NCBI GenBank assembly: GCA_964408455.1
Contig: CAYOZN010000009.1
Location: 62,001-126,000, forward strand
Direction: 5' to 3'
From: CAYOZN01 sp964408455
GTDB taxonomy: Bacteria > Planctomycetota > Phycisphaerae > UBA1845 > UTPLA1
Length of the DNA stretch: 64,000 nt
A program made the position numbers and the translations under genes. Below, piece after piece: positions 25,740 through 34,072 of this stretch; within the stretch, counting starts at the first letter, position 1, and every line of letters begins with the position of its first letter. The notes below the pieces were generated by a model that searched no databases, had not been told where the DNA came from, and worked only from the letters and a program-made list of their open reading frames with translations.

Positions 25740-26914
25740 TGCGAAACCTCCACGTGTTGCAGCACCTGCACGATGATGTCATTTATCATCGATATCAGCC
25801 CCCAGCTGAACAGGCCGACCATCGCCGCAACCACCAGCAGGCCGATTGGCCAAAGCACGGTATGAAACACCCGGCTGCGTTGCTGGCTCAGGACGGCGTA
25901 GTACTGTTCGGCCGAGTACAGCGGCGCATCGAAGTCGCCATCGCGGACGCCGGCGGCGATATAGCGGCACAGCAGTTCCGGCAGCCCGGCGGAGCGGGCG
26001 GACGCGACGGCATCGTGTCCCGCACGTTGCGAGGCGCTCCACTCGATCAGCCGCCGCTGCCATTGAATGTTGGTGCGAACGTCTGCGGCCAGGGCGGCGG
26101 CGTCCGGCAGATCACGACCGGCAGCCAGCGCGAACCGAAGCGCCGGCAGAGAATGCACGACGCAGCGCAGACGCTCCATGCCACTCAACGGCCAGACGTG
26201 CCAGCGGATTGACTCCACCAGCTCGCCCAGCGGTCCGACGCGCCGGCTGCGCCGCCGCAGCCGCAATAGAGGCCAGGCGATGTTGAACAGGAGCAGGTAA
26301 GCAATCGCGGCGCAGAACACGACTGCATACAGCCGCGCCACCGGGCCCGTGGGAAAAGCCGTGAACAGCGGCAGGTAGTGCACCAGCTCGGCCGCCTCGG
26401 TAGACATGCTGCCCTCAAAATCGAGGGTGATCTCGACCATCTTCGGCGCGGTAAAGTGCTGATAGGCGCTGACCACGATGCAGAAAAAGACAATCACCAT
26501 GCTGAGATAGTGCCAGCGATACGCCTCGTCTGCGCCCGGTTCATCGCGATCGTCGGACAGCCGGCCATTCAGATCGGCCAGGGCATCGGGAAGCGTTCCC
26601 GCCGCCTCGGCCGCTCGTACGCTCGATTCGATGCCGATCGGGCACGCGGCATAGCCCAGTTCGAGGGCATCCGAGAGCGGCACGCCGGTCTCCAGCAGCA
26701 GCGACAGGCGGGAAAGAATCCGCCGCGTCTTGCCGCGCTCGGAAAGCGCGGCGCAGAACAGCCCGGCCGAGAGGGGAATATTCTGCCGCACGATCATGCC
26801 GATGTGCCGGAAGATCACCCGCAGCCGCGCATCTCGACGCAGATGGGCGCCGTGGATCGCCCCCAGGACGATGAGAAAAAAAAGCAGCAGGGGATAGATG
26901 GACAGCAGCAGCAA
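25736..26914 (-). CDS. Second GspF/PilC-like platform protein
   Basis: 392 residues. Starts with TTG 26914: AGGAG lies eight bases upstream and immediately follows the stop of the preceding gene. An N-terminal helix (LLLSIYPLLLFFLIVLG) is followed by two F-domain halves, each ending in helices (LSMVIVFFCIVVSAY; VLWPIGLLVVAAMVGLFSWG). LLLETGVPLSDALEL and YIAAGVRDGDF are the F-domain signatures. It is divergent from the neighbouring PilC-like protein. Two different platform proteins in one operon could form a heteromeric inner-membrane platform. Confidence 0.75.
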   Translation of the reverse strand: MLLLSIYPLLLFFLIVLGAIHGAHLRRDARLRVIFRHIGMIVRQNIPLSAGLFCAALSERGKTRRILSRLSLLLETGVPLSDALELGYAACPIGIESSVRAAEAAGTLPDALADLNGRLSDDRDEPGADEAYRWHYLSMVIVFFCIVVSAYQHFTAPKMVEITLDFEGSMSTEAAELVHYLPLFTAFPTGPVARLYAVVFCAAIAYLLLFNIAWPLLRLRRRSRRVGPLGELVESIRWHVWPLSGMERLRCVVHSLPALRFALAAGRDLPDAAALAADVRTNIQWQRRLIEWSASQRAGHDAVASARSAGLPELLCRYIAAGVRDGDFDAPLYSAEQYYAVLSQQRSRVFHTVLWPIGLLVVAAMVGLFSWGLISMINDIIVQVLQHVEVSQ

Positions 26915-26925
26915 CGATCCCGCTC

Positions 26926-28176
26926 CTAGAAAAACCCGCCCATGAGATCGAACACGCTCGCCAGCGGCGAGAACAGGGCCAGCAGCAGGATGCCGATGAC
27001 GATGGCCGTGACCAGGATGAACAACGGCGCGAGGATGCCGCGAAGCATGCGATAGTGGTGACGGGCCAGCGCATCAAAATCGCGTGCCATTTCACCGAGG
27101 GCCGCGGCGAGTTGGCCGCGCCCCCCTGCGATCTGCGCCGTGTAGCCGAAGACGGCCGGGATGATGCGCGTCTGCATCGCCGATTGTTCGGGCAGGCCCC
27201 CTTCTTCCACGTGGCGGCTGAGCCGCTCGGCATCGGCGATCAGGGCCGGACTGCCGGTCGCCGCGGCGGCCGAACGAACGACTTGCGGAAGGTCCCATCC
27301 CGCCCGCGCACCGAGTGCGGCGGCCTGGGCAAAGCGGGCCACAAGGTTGGCACGCACCATGCGCCGGGACCAGGGCAGCTCCAGCAGCACCCGCTCCCGC
27401 GCGGCGGCCAGGCCCGGCGCCCGCTTGAAAATGAAATTGAGGGCGAACAGCGCGACGATCAATCCGAAGAACCCGCCCGCCACGAAGCGCCAGTGCCGGG
27501 AGGCCTCGATGACCAGCGCCGTGGTGAAGGGAATCTCCGGTGACGCGGCGCTGGTGGACCAGCCCCAGCCGCGCCAGTCGTATGCCATAGAACTGGCATC
27601 CACCAGCATCCGCTCGAACTGCGGCACCACCGTCATCATGAAGAAGCTGAGCACCGCCATCGACAGCACCGCCACCGCCAGCGGATAGGTCGCAGCCTCC
27701 CAGAAGGCCCGCCGCGACGATTCCATCAGCGAAAGATGCTGATTGAGATTGAAAAGCGCTTCGCCCAGGCGGCCTGTACCGGCCCCGGCCTTCAGGATGT
27801 CGCCATACAGGCGCGGAAACGCCCCGCCGGTCCGCCCGACCGCCTCATCCAGCGGAACGCCGCGTTCCACTTCGTCCGCCAGGCACTCGATTGCATTTCG
27901 CAGCCGGCCGCGGCCCACGTCGCGGGCCATGGCCCGCAGGCCCACGTCCAGCGCGATCCCGCTCTGGGCGAACGACGCAAGTTGCTGGTTGAAATAGAGC
28001 AGATCGTCGCGGGAAAGCGCTCGCGCGCGGCGGATCGCCGGCGCGGCCGCGATCGAGTTGACGTGCACCTGCATGCCCGTCAGCAGGGCACGGGCCTCGT
28101 CGACGCTCGACGCCTCGATCGTGCCGCTCATCGCCGTGCCCGAGGGAAGCTGGCCGGTATATTCGAATGCGCCCAT
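26926..28176 (-). CDS. PilC/GspF-type inner-membrane platform protein
   Basis: 416 residues, standard for the family. MGAFEYTGQLPSGTAMSGTI and ASSVDEARALL match the N-terminus of GspF/PilC. Two F domains follow: LASFAQSGIALDVGLRAM...LKAGAGTGRLGEAL and LGARAGWDLPQVVRSAA...GGRGQLAAAL, with three transmembrane regions (about 165, 220 and 390-410). It connects the cytoplasmic ATPase to the pilin pool in the membrane. It lies 42 bases after the ATPase gene and directly before the second F gene. Confidence 0.88.
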   Translation of the reverse strand: MGAFEYTGQLPSGTAMSGTIEASSVDEARALLTGMQVHVNSIAAAPAIRRARALSRDDLLYFNQQLASFAQSGIALDVGLRAMARDVGRGRLRNAIECLADEVERGVPLDEAVGRTGGAFPRLYGDILKAGAGTGRLGEALFNLNQHLSLMESSRRAFWEAATYPLAVAVLSMAVLSFFMMTVVPQFERMLVDASSMAYDWRGWGWSTSAASPEIPFTTALVIEASRHWRFVAGGFFGLIVALFALNFIFKRAPGLAAARERVLLELPWSRRMVRANLVARFAQAAALGARAGWDLPQVVRSAAAATGSPALIADAERLSRHVEEGGLPEQSAMQTRIIPAVFGYTAQIAGGRGQLAAALGEMARDFDALARHHYRMLRGILAPLFILVTAIVIGILLLALFSPLASVFDLMGGFF

Positions 28177-28218
28177 CTTCTGAGACCTTTACAGGATCGT
28201 ATTGCGGCGAGCGGACAA

Positions 28219-29343
28219 TCACCCGCCGCCGAGCCTCGTCACTTCGGCCATGGTCGTGAGTCCCGCGTCCACGTGGCGGCGCGCGTCAACATCAAGCGGT
28301 ATAAAATCCGCGTCTGACTCGACGGCCCGTGCCAAATCGCCGGCATCGGCGCACGCCAGTACGGCCTGTCGCACCGCCGGGCTCATCTCGATGCACTCCC
28401 CGCACGCGGTCCGTCCGCAATAGCCCGAGCCGAAGCAGGCGCCGCAGCCTTGCCCCGACGAGCCGCACCGGCTGCACACCGTCCGCAGCAGCCGCTGGCA
28501 GAGAACCAGGTTCACGGTGCTGGTAATCTGGTAGGGCGGAATGCCCATGTCCAGCAGGCGCACCAGCGCACCCGCCGCCCGACCGCCGTGCATGCTCGAC
28601 AGAAGGACGTGGCCGGTCAGCGCCGCCTCGACGGCAATGCCCGCCGTCTCTGCGTCGCGAATCTCGCCCAGCAGGATCACCTGCGGGTCCTGGCGGAGAA
28701 TCGACCGCAGGGCGCGGGCATACGTCAGTTCGCCGTGGGGTGTGATCTGAATCTGCGGCACACCGTCGAGGCGAAGCTCCACGGGGTCCTCGAGCGTGAT
28801 CATGCTCATGCCCGGCCGGGCATCTCGAAGGTATCTCAACAGTGCGTGGAGCGTCGTGCTCTTGCCGCTGCCCGCCGGCCCCGTCACCAGCATTAGTCCC
28901 TGTGGCGCCGTCGCCGCCGCCCGCAGCCGCGCCTGCACGGCGGCGCTCAGGCCCAGTTCGTCAAGGCGCCGGAGCGTCCCGTCCACGGACATCAGCCGCA
29001 CCGCAGCCCGCTCCCCCCTGATGGTGGGGAACGTCGAAATGCGCGCATCCACCCGCTGCGGCAGCGTTAGCGTCAGGCCGCCCTCCTGCGGGATGTCGGT
29101 GCGATAGGTGAGTAGCCCACCCATGACTTTCAACCGCGTCAATACGTTCGCACTTAGCGCCACCGGCACGAATTCCACGTCGTGGAGCACACCGTCCACG
29201 CGGAACCGCACCGTCAGCCTGTCGTCCATTGGCTCGAAATGGACGTCGCTGGCCCGCGACTCGACGGCGCGCTTGAGCAGCCCATCGATCAGGTCCACCA
29301 CGCCGTGACCCGCGGTTTTCCGGTCGGTGCCCTTCGTGCTCAT
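28219..29343 (-). CDS. PilB/GspE-type assembly ATPase, short form
   Basis: 374 residues; GAGG nine bases before ATG 29343. Walker A GPAGSGKST (155-163), Asp box MITLEDPVEL, Walker B QVILLGEIRD (221-230), His box VLLSSMHGG, and the tetra-Cys zinc domain CSRCGSSGQGCGAC...CGEC (about 290-317) typical of GspE/PilB. The usual N-terminal N1E domain is absent: the protein begins directly with ASDVHFEPMDDRLTVRFRVD, so it is about 180 residues shorter than PilB. First gene of the operon, reading away from the sigma factor gene. Confidence 0.88.
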   Translation of the reverse strand: MSTKGTDRKTAGHGVVDLIDGLLKRAVESRASDVHFEPMDDRLTVRFRVDGVLHDVEFVPVALSANVLTRLKVMGGLLTYRTDIPQEGGLTLTLPQRVDARISTFPTIRGERAAVRLMSVDGTLRRLDELGLSAAVQARLRAAATAPQGLMLVTGPAGSGKSTTLHALLRYLRDARPGMSMITLEDPVELRLDGVPQIQITPHGELTYARALRSILRQDPQVILLGEIRDAETAGIAVEAALTGHVLLSSMHGGRAAGALVRLLDMGIPPYQITSTVNLVLCQRLLRTVCSRCGSSGQGCGACFGSGYCGRTACGECIEMSPAVRQAVLACADAGDLARAVESDADFIPLDVDARRHVDAGLTTMAEVTRLGGG

Positions 29344-29556
29344 ATCTTGCGACCTCACAAAGATTAATAACGCGTGGGCGGCGTTCATGTTAGACCTGCG
29401 TCGGCCCGCGGTACACACGGTTCGGGGGCCGGCCGGCTCACTGGGCAATGGTCATTGGCCGTCCGCACCGTTCGAAAAGGACTAACAACGCGGACTTTGC
29501 CGCGTTTACAATGCAGCCGACCGACGTCTACCGGCCTCGTTTGTGGAGCGCGAGAC
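29344..29556. promoter_or_regulatory. Divergent control region between pilus operon and sigma gene
   Basis: 213 bp without a gene. AT-rich TTATTAAT on the minus strand near 29363-29370 could serve the ATPase operon, and TACAAT at 29507-29512 could be a -10 element for the sigma gene. Neither has a clear -35. The arrangement makes autoregulation or co-regulation by the sigma factor possible. Confidence 0.35.
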
Positions 29557-30144
29557 TTGGGGTCCTTTGCGGCCATCCTTCGCGGCGACCTGTCCGGGCT
29601 GCTGGATTCGATCGATTACTCCGGCATTCGATCGAAGCAGGCCTGGGTGCTTTCCGTCATGCGCAAAGACGGCGCGGCGATTGTGCGCCTGCTCTGGCGC
29701 ATGCTTGGCCGCGAGGACGACGTGCTCGACGCGTATCAGGAGTGCTTCTGCAAGCTGATTGCGGTGGCCGAAAAAGACGGCGAACCGCCATGTCGCAGCT
29801 TCGTCTTCAAAGTCGCCACAAACGTCGCTCTCGATATGGCCCGCCGCCGCCGCACGCAACGGGCGCATCTCGGCGCGGTCGCCGAACTGGCCACGCAACG
29901 CGCGATCGAGAAGAACGCGCCTTCCGGCGCATCGGACCTGCTGATCGAGGAATTGCGGACTGCCATTGAATCGCTCCCCGAACGCCTGCGCGACGTCATC
30001 GTACTCCGTGATCTGGCGGAATTGAGCTATCGCGACGTGGCCAGAACCCTGAACCTGACGAGCGGCACCGCCCGTGTGTACCGCCGCGAGGCCGTCGTTC
30101 TGTTGTCGAAGAAGCTGGGAGCCGCAGAGGAGACGCCATCGTGA
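29557..30144 (+). CDS. ECF-type RNA polymerase sigma factor
   Basis: About 195 residues if TTG 29557 is used; the start is uncertain because no in-frame ATG precedes region 2. Sigma region 2 runs through MRKDGAAIVRLLWRMLGRED then DAYQECFCKLIAVAE and FVFKVATNVALDMARRRR. Region 4 is ELRTAIESLPERLRDVIVLR, LAELSYRDVARTLNLTSGTA, a helix-turn-helix that reads -35 elements. The next gene overlaps by four bases and encodes an anti-sigma-like membrane protein. Divergent to the pilus-like operon, which may be a target. Confidence 0.83.
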   Translation: MGSFAAILRGDLSGLLDSIDYSGIRSKQAWVLSVMRKDGAAIVRLLWRMLGREDDVLDAYQECFCKLIAVAEKDGEPPCRSFVFKVATNVALDMARRRRTQRAHLGAVAELATQRAIEKNAPSGASDLLIEELRTAIESLPERLRDVIVLRDLAELSYRDVARTLNLTSGTARVYRREAVVLLSKKLGAAEETPS

Positions 30145-30611
30145 CCGCGATGCCCGACAACCAAGCCCCGCATCGCCTGCCGCTGCCGGACTGGCTGTTC
30201 GACGAGCAGATCAGCACCGAGGCCGCCGTGCTGCGCAACGAATGGGCCGGCACGGTGGCGGATGCCCGGTGCGATGCCGGCATGCAGAAGCTTGCCACCG
30301 CCATGCTTCGCTTGCGCGCCCAGCGTCCCGTGCGTCCACTGCTGGCCCGTGCCAATGCCCGGGCGCTTCGCTTTGTCGATTCCGCTTTGCGGCGCAGCCG
30401 CATGTGCCGTCAGCTTCAGACGCTTACCCCCCAGCTACCCTGGCGCACGCGGCTGGGCCTCTCGGCCGGCCGCTACGCCCTGGCCGCGGCGGCCTGCCTC
30501 ATGCTCTTCATGTGCAAGGCCGGGGTGTTTTCGGCGATCGACGGCATGTCGCGCGTCGCCGGTTCCTGGTCGAAAACCCATTTCGATCGGCACATCGGCC
30601 CCCTTTCCTAA
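30141..30611 (+). CDS. Putative membrane anti-sigma factor
   Basis: 156 residues. GTG 30141 overlaps the sigma stop; ATG 30150 is an alternative. The cytoplasmic N-terminal part (about 100 residues, LPLPDWLFDEQI, MQKLATAMLRLRAQRP) lacks a ZAS zinc motif. One helix (YALAAAACLMLFMCKAGVFS) then a short outside tail. Context (translational coupling to an ECF sigma gene plus one membrane span) is the only basis for the anti-sigma call; no domain is recognised. Confidence 0.5.
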   Translation: MTAMPDNQAPHRLPLPDWLFDEQISTEAAVLRNEWAGTVADARCDAGMQKLATAMLRLRAQRPVRPLLARANARALRFVDSALRRSRMCRQLQTLTPQLPWRTRLGLSAGRYALAAAACLMLFMCKAGVFSAIDGMSRVAGSWSKTHFDRHIGPLS

Positions 30612-30931
30612 TGATTTCGGCCGAAGCGGGGCGGGCGCTTTTCATCCGCAATTTCATGCATGCACGAAGCTTGCGCACTGCCGCACCGGTGTCGCTGAAT
30701 TCATCCGTTTTTTAGGTGTCATCCCGATGACCGCCCGGCGAGGCGCCCTGCTAGAATACGCGGCACCACGCCTCGAAACCGGAACCACCGGTCACGCGTA
30801 GTGTATCTGCTGCCGGACGAAGTCGCTTCGGGCGCGTCCGGCTCAAAAGGGTTGAAGAGCGTAAAAACTTAGCCGCATCCACCGTCACAGACGGATCGAC
30901 CGCGCACCTTGGGGGGCACGGAGATTTGTGG
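30612..30931. other. 320-bp intergenic region with one hairpin
   Basis: No gene. A hairpin with arms CCGGACG (30813-30819) and CGTCCGG (30835-30841) contains an inner GAAG-TCG-CTTC. It may end the sigma operon or belong to the leader of the metzincin gene. TAGAAT near 30771 resembles a -10 but has no -35. Confidence 0.35.
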
Positions 30932-32434
30932 ATGCGACATGCGCACCTTACGCGCGCAGTTTTCTGCGCACTCGTTCTCGTTCCCGCCTACAGCCAGGCC
31001 CAGATTTACGTGGCACCGGATGGCGGCAGCGTCATGCACATTGCCCGGGTCTCGGTAAAGTTCGTGCTCGACGCCGAGGGGCGTCGCCCCGCCACGGGCG
31101 AGTACCGCACCAACGAGCAGATCGAGGAAACATTCAATCAGATGAATCAGGCGCTCGCCAACATGGGCGCCGACTGGCGATTGCAGATTCACAACGTCGT
31201 CGACGTGCCGGGCATATCGCAGTGGTATGGCCCGTGGACGTGCGAAGACAAACATGAGATGGAATCGCATGCGGAGGCAGATCCCGCTCTTTTCCACTGG
31301 AGTGACGATGCCATCAACATCTACGTCGTCAACGATCTGGCCAACTGCGGCGGCTACTGCTCCTATCCCCTTGGGAATGCCGACATCATCGTGATCAACA
31401 ATTCGGACGGCATCCTCAACGGCAGCATGGGCTGGCTTCACGAGATCTGCCACTACTTCGGCGTCTATCACACCTTTCAGTGCATCGAGCCCGACTGCCC
31501 CGAGTGGAACCGCGACTGCACCGGCGCCGGCGGAACGACCACACATTGCCCGGATGTCTGCCCGGATGCGACCAATCTCATGAGCGCCAATGGCTTCATC
31601 ACGCCGCTCAACGCGGTGCTCTCGCCCTGTCAGATGGAGATCATTGCCGCGAACATGCAGGCCGACGGCGGCAGCCGCCGTCACGTCATGTCCCACGTGC
31701 AGTCGGCACCGCCGGCCGACGACGGATGCCTGGACACCGGTCTGGACGGGCCGGCCACCCCGACGGCGCAATCTGAGGACACTGTTCGACATCCTCTCGC
31801 ACGATTCGGCGGCTGGCTTTCGCCACGCGAGCGGGACGATCGGCGCGGCGCCGGGCGGCATGACGACGAACAGGACGATCGCTGGCACGAAGACTTGTCT
31901 GCCGCGGCGCCATCTGGAGACTCGACACTTGCCAATCCGACAATGGATGGCGGTCAATGCGACTTGTCGCTGGCCGATGTCACGCGCCCGCGCGTGCTAC
32001 TGATCGATTTCATGCGCGCTGACGATGGCGTGGAGTCCGAGGCGATTTACGTCATCTTCAGCGAATCCATTGACGTGGCGGCCGTGCGCGAACAGATAGA
32101 TTTCGAGATCGCCGACGAGACAGGTCCCCTGACCGGAAACGTCTCCTGGACCTACACCGGCCGGCAACTGACGTGGACACCCCACCGCCCGCTCCAGCCC
32201 GGCAGCCATCGCATTCGCCTGTTGACCGGCGTGCCAAATGGATTCGCCGATGTCGCCGGCAACCCGCTCGACATCAACAATACCGGCGGCTGGTTCGAAG
32301 TCAGCTTTGAAGTGACGCAGGCCGACGCCTACGGCGCCACCGCCGTCGGCACGTGCGGCGCCGGCGCGCCTTTCGCGGCAGTCACCCTGCTGATTACCGC
32401 CGCATGTCCGATAGCGCGGCGCCGTCGCCGATAA
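30932..32434 (+). CDS. Secreted metzincin protease (M43/pappalysin-like) with Ig-like domain
   Basis: 500 residues. ATG 30932 has GGAG eight bases upstream and starts a signal peptide (ending near YSQAQ). The zinc motif HEICHYFGVYH (170-180) is a full HExxHxxGxxH, and NLMSANG (215-221) supplies the Met-turn; HYFGVYHTF is closest to M43 pappalysin/cytophagalysin enzymes. A charged, probably disordered linker (about 245-345) leads to an Ig-like SbsA/Big_5-type domain (EAIYVIFSESIDVAAVREQI, LTWTPHRPLQPGSHRIRL). The end has Cys, a hydrophobic stretch and RRRRR (GAPFAAVTLLITAACPIA), like tripartite C-terminal sorting signals. Probably surface-anchored or secreted. Confidence 0.82.
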   Translation: MRHAHLTRAVFCALVLVPAYSQAQIYVAPDGGSVMHIARVSVKFVLDAEGRRPATGEYRTNEQIEETFNQMNQALANMGADWRLQIHNVVDVPGISQWYGPWTCEDKHEMESHAEADPALFHWSDDAINIYVVNDLANCGGYCSYPLGNADIIVINNSDGILNGSMGWLHEICHYFGVYHTFQCIEPDCPEWNRDCTGAGGTTTHCPDVCPDATNLMSANGFITPLNAVLSPCQMEIIAANMQADGGSRRHVMSHVQSAPPADDGCLDTGLDGPATPTAQSEDTVRHPLARFGGWLSPRERDDRRGAGRHDDEQDDRWHEDLSAAAPSGDSTLANPTMDGGQCDLSLADVTRPRVLLIDFMRADDGVESEAIYVIFSESIDVAAVREQIDFEIADETGPLTGNVSWTYTGRQLTWTPHRPLQPGSHRIRLLTGVPNGFADVAGNPLDINNTGGWFEVSFEVTQADAYGATAVGTCGAGAPFAAVTLLITAACPIARRRRR

Positions 32435-32533
32435 CCGCGCGCCCCTTTCCCCCCGCGCATCGTACCTTTGGCAAGTGCCGCCTGCGCGACCCTTGCGCCA
32501 ATGACGCGCAGCGGCAAGCCGGGGGGGAAGAAG

Positions 32534-32893
32534 ATGACGACCGTGTTCAACACGGCCCTGGGCGGTCTGTACCGCAACACGCGCGGCGTACAGGCCGTCG
32601 CCCAGAATGTCGCCAACGTCAATACCGACGGCTATCGCGCAGTGCGATACAACGCGAGCACCGACTCGGTCGACGTGATTGGTGGACCACCGACCGCTCC
32701 AACTCCGGCCGGCTCAGCCGTCGAGGGCGCCGCGGGTCAGGAAGGTGCCGGCGACGAACTGCCCCCTTCCAACGTCGATCTGGCGCGGGAGTTCGTGAAG
32801 CTGCGGCAGTATGCCGTCGGCTATCGCGCCAACGTTGCCGTCATTCGCGTGGCCGATCGGATGGTCGGCGCTCTGCTCGATATGTTTGCCTGA
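32534..32893 (+). CDS. Orphan flagellar rod/FlgC-like protein
   Basis: 119 residues; purine-rich GGGGGGGAAG precedes ATG 32534. N-terminal ALGGLYRNTRGVQAVAQNVA and NVNTDGYRAVRY match the flagellar basal-body rod motif, and C-terminal SNVDLAREFVKLRQYAVGYR then ANVAVIRVADRMVGALLDMF matches the flg_bbr_C motif. Between them only about 50 Pro/Gly-rich residues remain, so this is a minimal rod-type protein made almost only of the two coiled-coil ends. No other flagellar gene is in the window. It could be FlgC-like, or a repurposed homologue in an otherwise non-flagellar locus. Confidence 0.75.
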   Translation: MTTVFNTALGGLYRNTRGVQAVAQNVANVNTDGYRAVRYNASTDSVDVIGGPPTAPTPAGSAVEGAAGQEGAGDELPPSNVDLAREFVKLRQYAVGYRANVAVIRVADRMVGALLDMFA

Positions 32894-32937
32894 TACCCAC
32901 ATCGCCGCGGCATGAGTTTTGATCTTGCGCGGCCGCC

Positions 32938-33780
32938 TCATGCCTCGACCAGGGCGAGCACGAACTCGGCTATGTCGTCCTCGCTGATCGCCCAGTCTCC
33001 ATCCATATCTCCGTTAAGGATGTTGCACGTCGGCTGGCCAGCGTGGTATGCCTCCGGCTGCATCAATGCATCGACAAACGCATCGACATCGTGCCCGTCG
33101 AGATTGCCATCGCAGTTCATATCCGCTGGCACAATGGGCGGCAGCTTGCGGATCTGAACGCCATTGAGCGCCGCGCCGCTGGCCGGATTCTGCCCCGGCA
33201 CGATGCCCGAGTGCATCCACAGGCGCCCGGGGTAGGGAGGGCCGACGACGCAATAGTGCCGCGAGTACGTCACCCCTTCGATGTGGAAACCAGGCCATTC
33301 GCCGCCGACCACTTCGTGGGGAAAGCCCGGCTCCTGGTCGCTGCTCGTGTAGGACACAACATTCGCTGCTGCCGGCATCATGGCATAGATGATCGCCTCG
33401 TACAGCCCGTCGTCCAGCGCGTTGACGAAAAGGCATGTCTCCAGTGTCGGCGTGTATGTCACCAGGAAGTGGTCCATCAGGGCCGCGTCGTCGCTGCCGG
33501 TCCCGGGATCGTTGACGCTGAGCGTGGCCGAGCCGCCAACCTGCGTCAGCCGCACATCGGTTACTGTGCCATTGATGTCGATCAGGTTGAACGTCGTGGT
33601 GCCGTTGGCCGCCACCATGGCATTCCATGTACCCGGAAGCCCGGCGGCCCCGTAGTCCGGCGAGGGCACCACGTTCGGCGGACCGAAGGCAATATTGAAC
33701 GACTGTCCGCGCGCACCCGCGCCGTACGCCAGAATGATGACACCCGTGAATGCCGCGACTGCGGATCGACGATGAAACAT
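32938..33780 (-). CDS. Secreted protein with dockerin-type tail
   Basis: 280 residues. Signal peptide (AFTGVIILAYGAGARGQ), then a beta-rich domain of about 190 residues with GTWNAMVAANGTTTFNLIDI, VRLTQVGGSATLSV and GLYEAIIYAMMP; no named family recognised. The C-terminus has two EF-hand loops, DMNCDGNLDGHD and DMDGDWAISEDD, separated by about 40 residues including Cys, the same dockerin-like form as in the other secreted proteins here. Single gene flanked by convergent and divergent neighbours. Confidence 0.78.
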   Translation of the reverse strand: MFHRRSAVAAFTGVIILAYGAGARGQSFNIAFGPPNVVPSPDYGAAGLPGTWNAMVAANGTTTFNLIDINGTVTDVRLTQVGGSATLSVNDPGTGSDDAALMDHFLVTYTPTLETCLFVNALDDGLYEAIIYAMMPAAANVVSYTSSDQEPGFPHEVVGGEWPGFHIEGVTYSRHYCVVGPPYPGRLWMHSGIVPGQNPASGAALNGVQIRKLPPIVPADMNCDGNLDGHDVDAFVDALMQPEAYHAGQPTCNILNGDMDGDWAISEDDIAEFVLALVEA

Positions 33781-34072
33781 GGTCTTGCCTCCGAATGGCG
33801 CCGGGGCCTTGCCGCGGGCCGTTTATAAAGGGCGCGCAGTATCGCCGGCGCGGGGCGGGCCGCCCGGCCCTACCCGCGTCCTTAGCCGCCCTTCAGCCGC
33901 CGCGTGACAGCCCAGCGCGGAATTTCTGTCGCCCGCACGGCTTGCGTTCACACAGCCGCATCCGAAACAATAGGGTGCATGCGACGCAATTCGGCAGGCG
34001 GCTGGGCTTCGCGGCCATCCGCCGCTGCGACGCGGTCGCGAATCGCCGGTGGCTTTCCTTCGTGACCAATCC

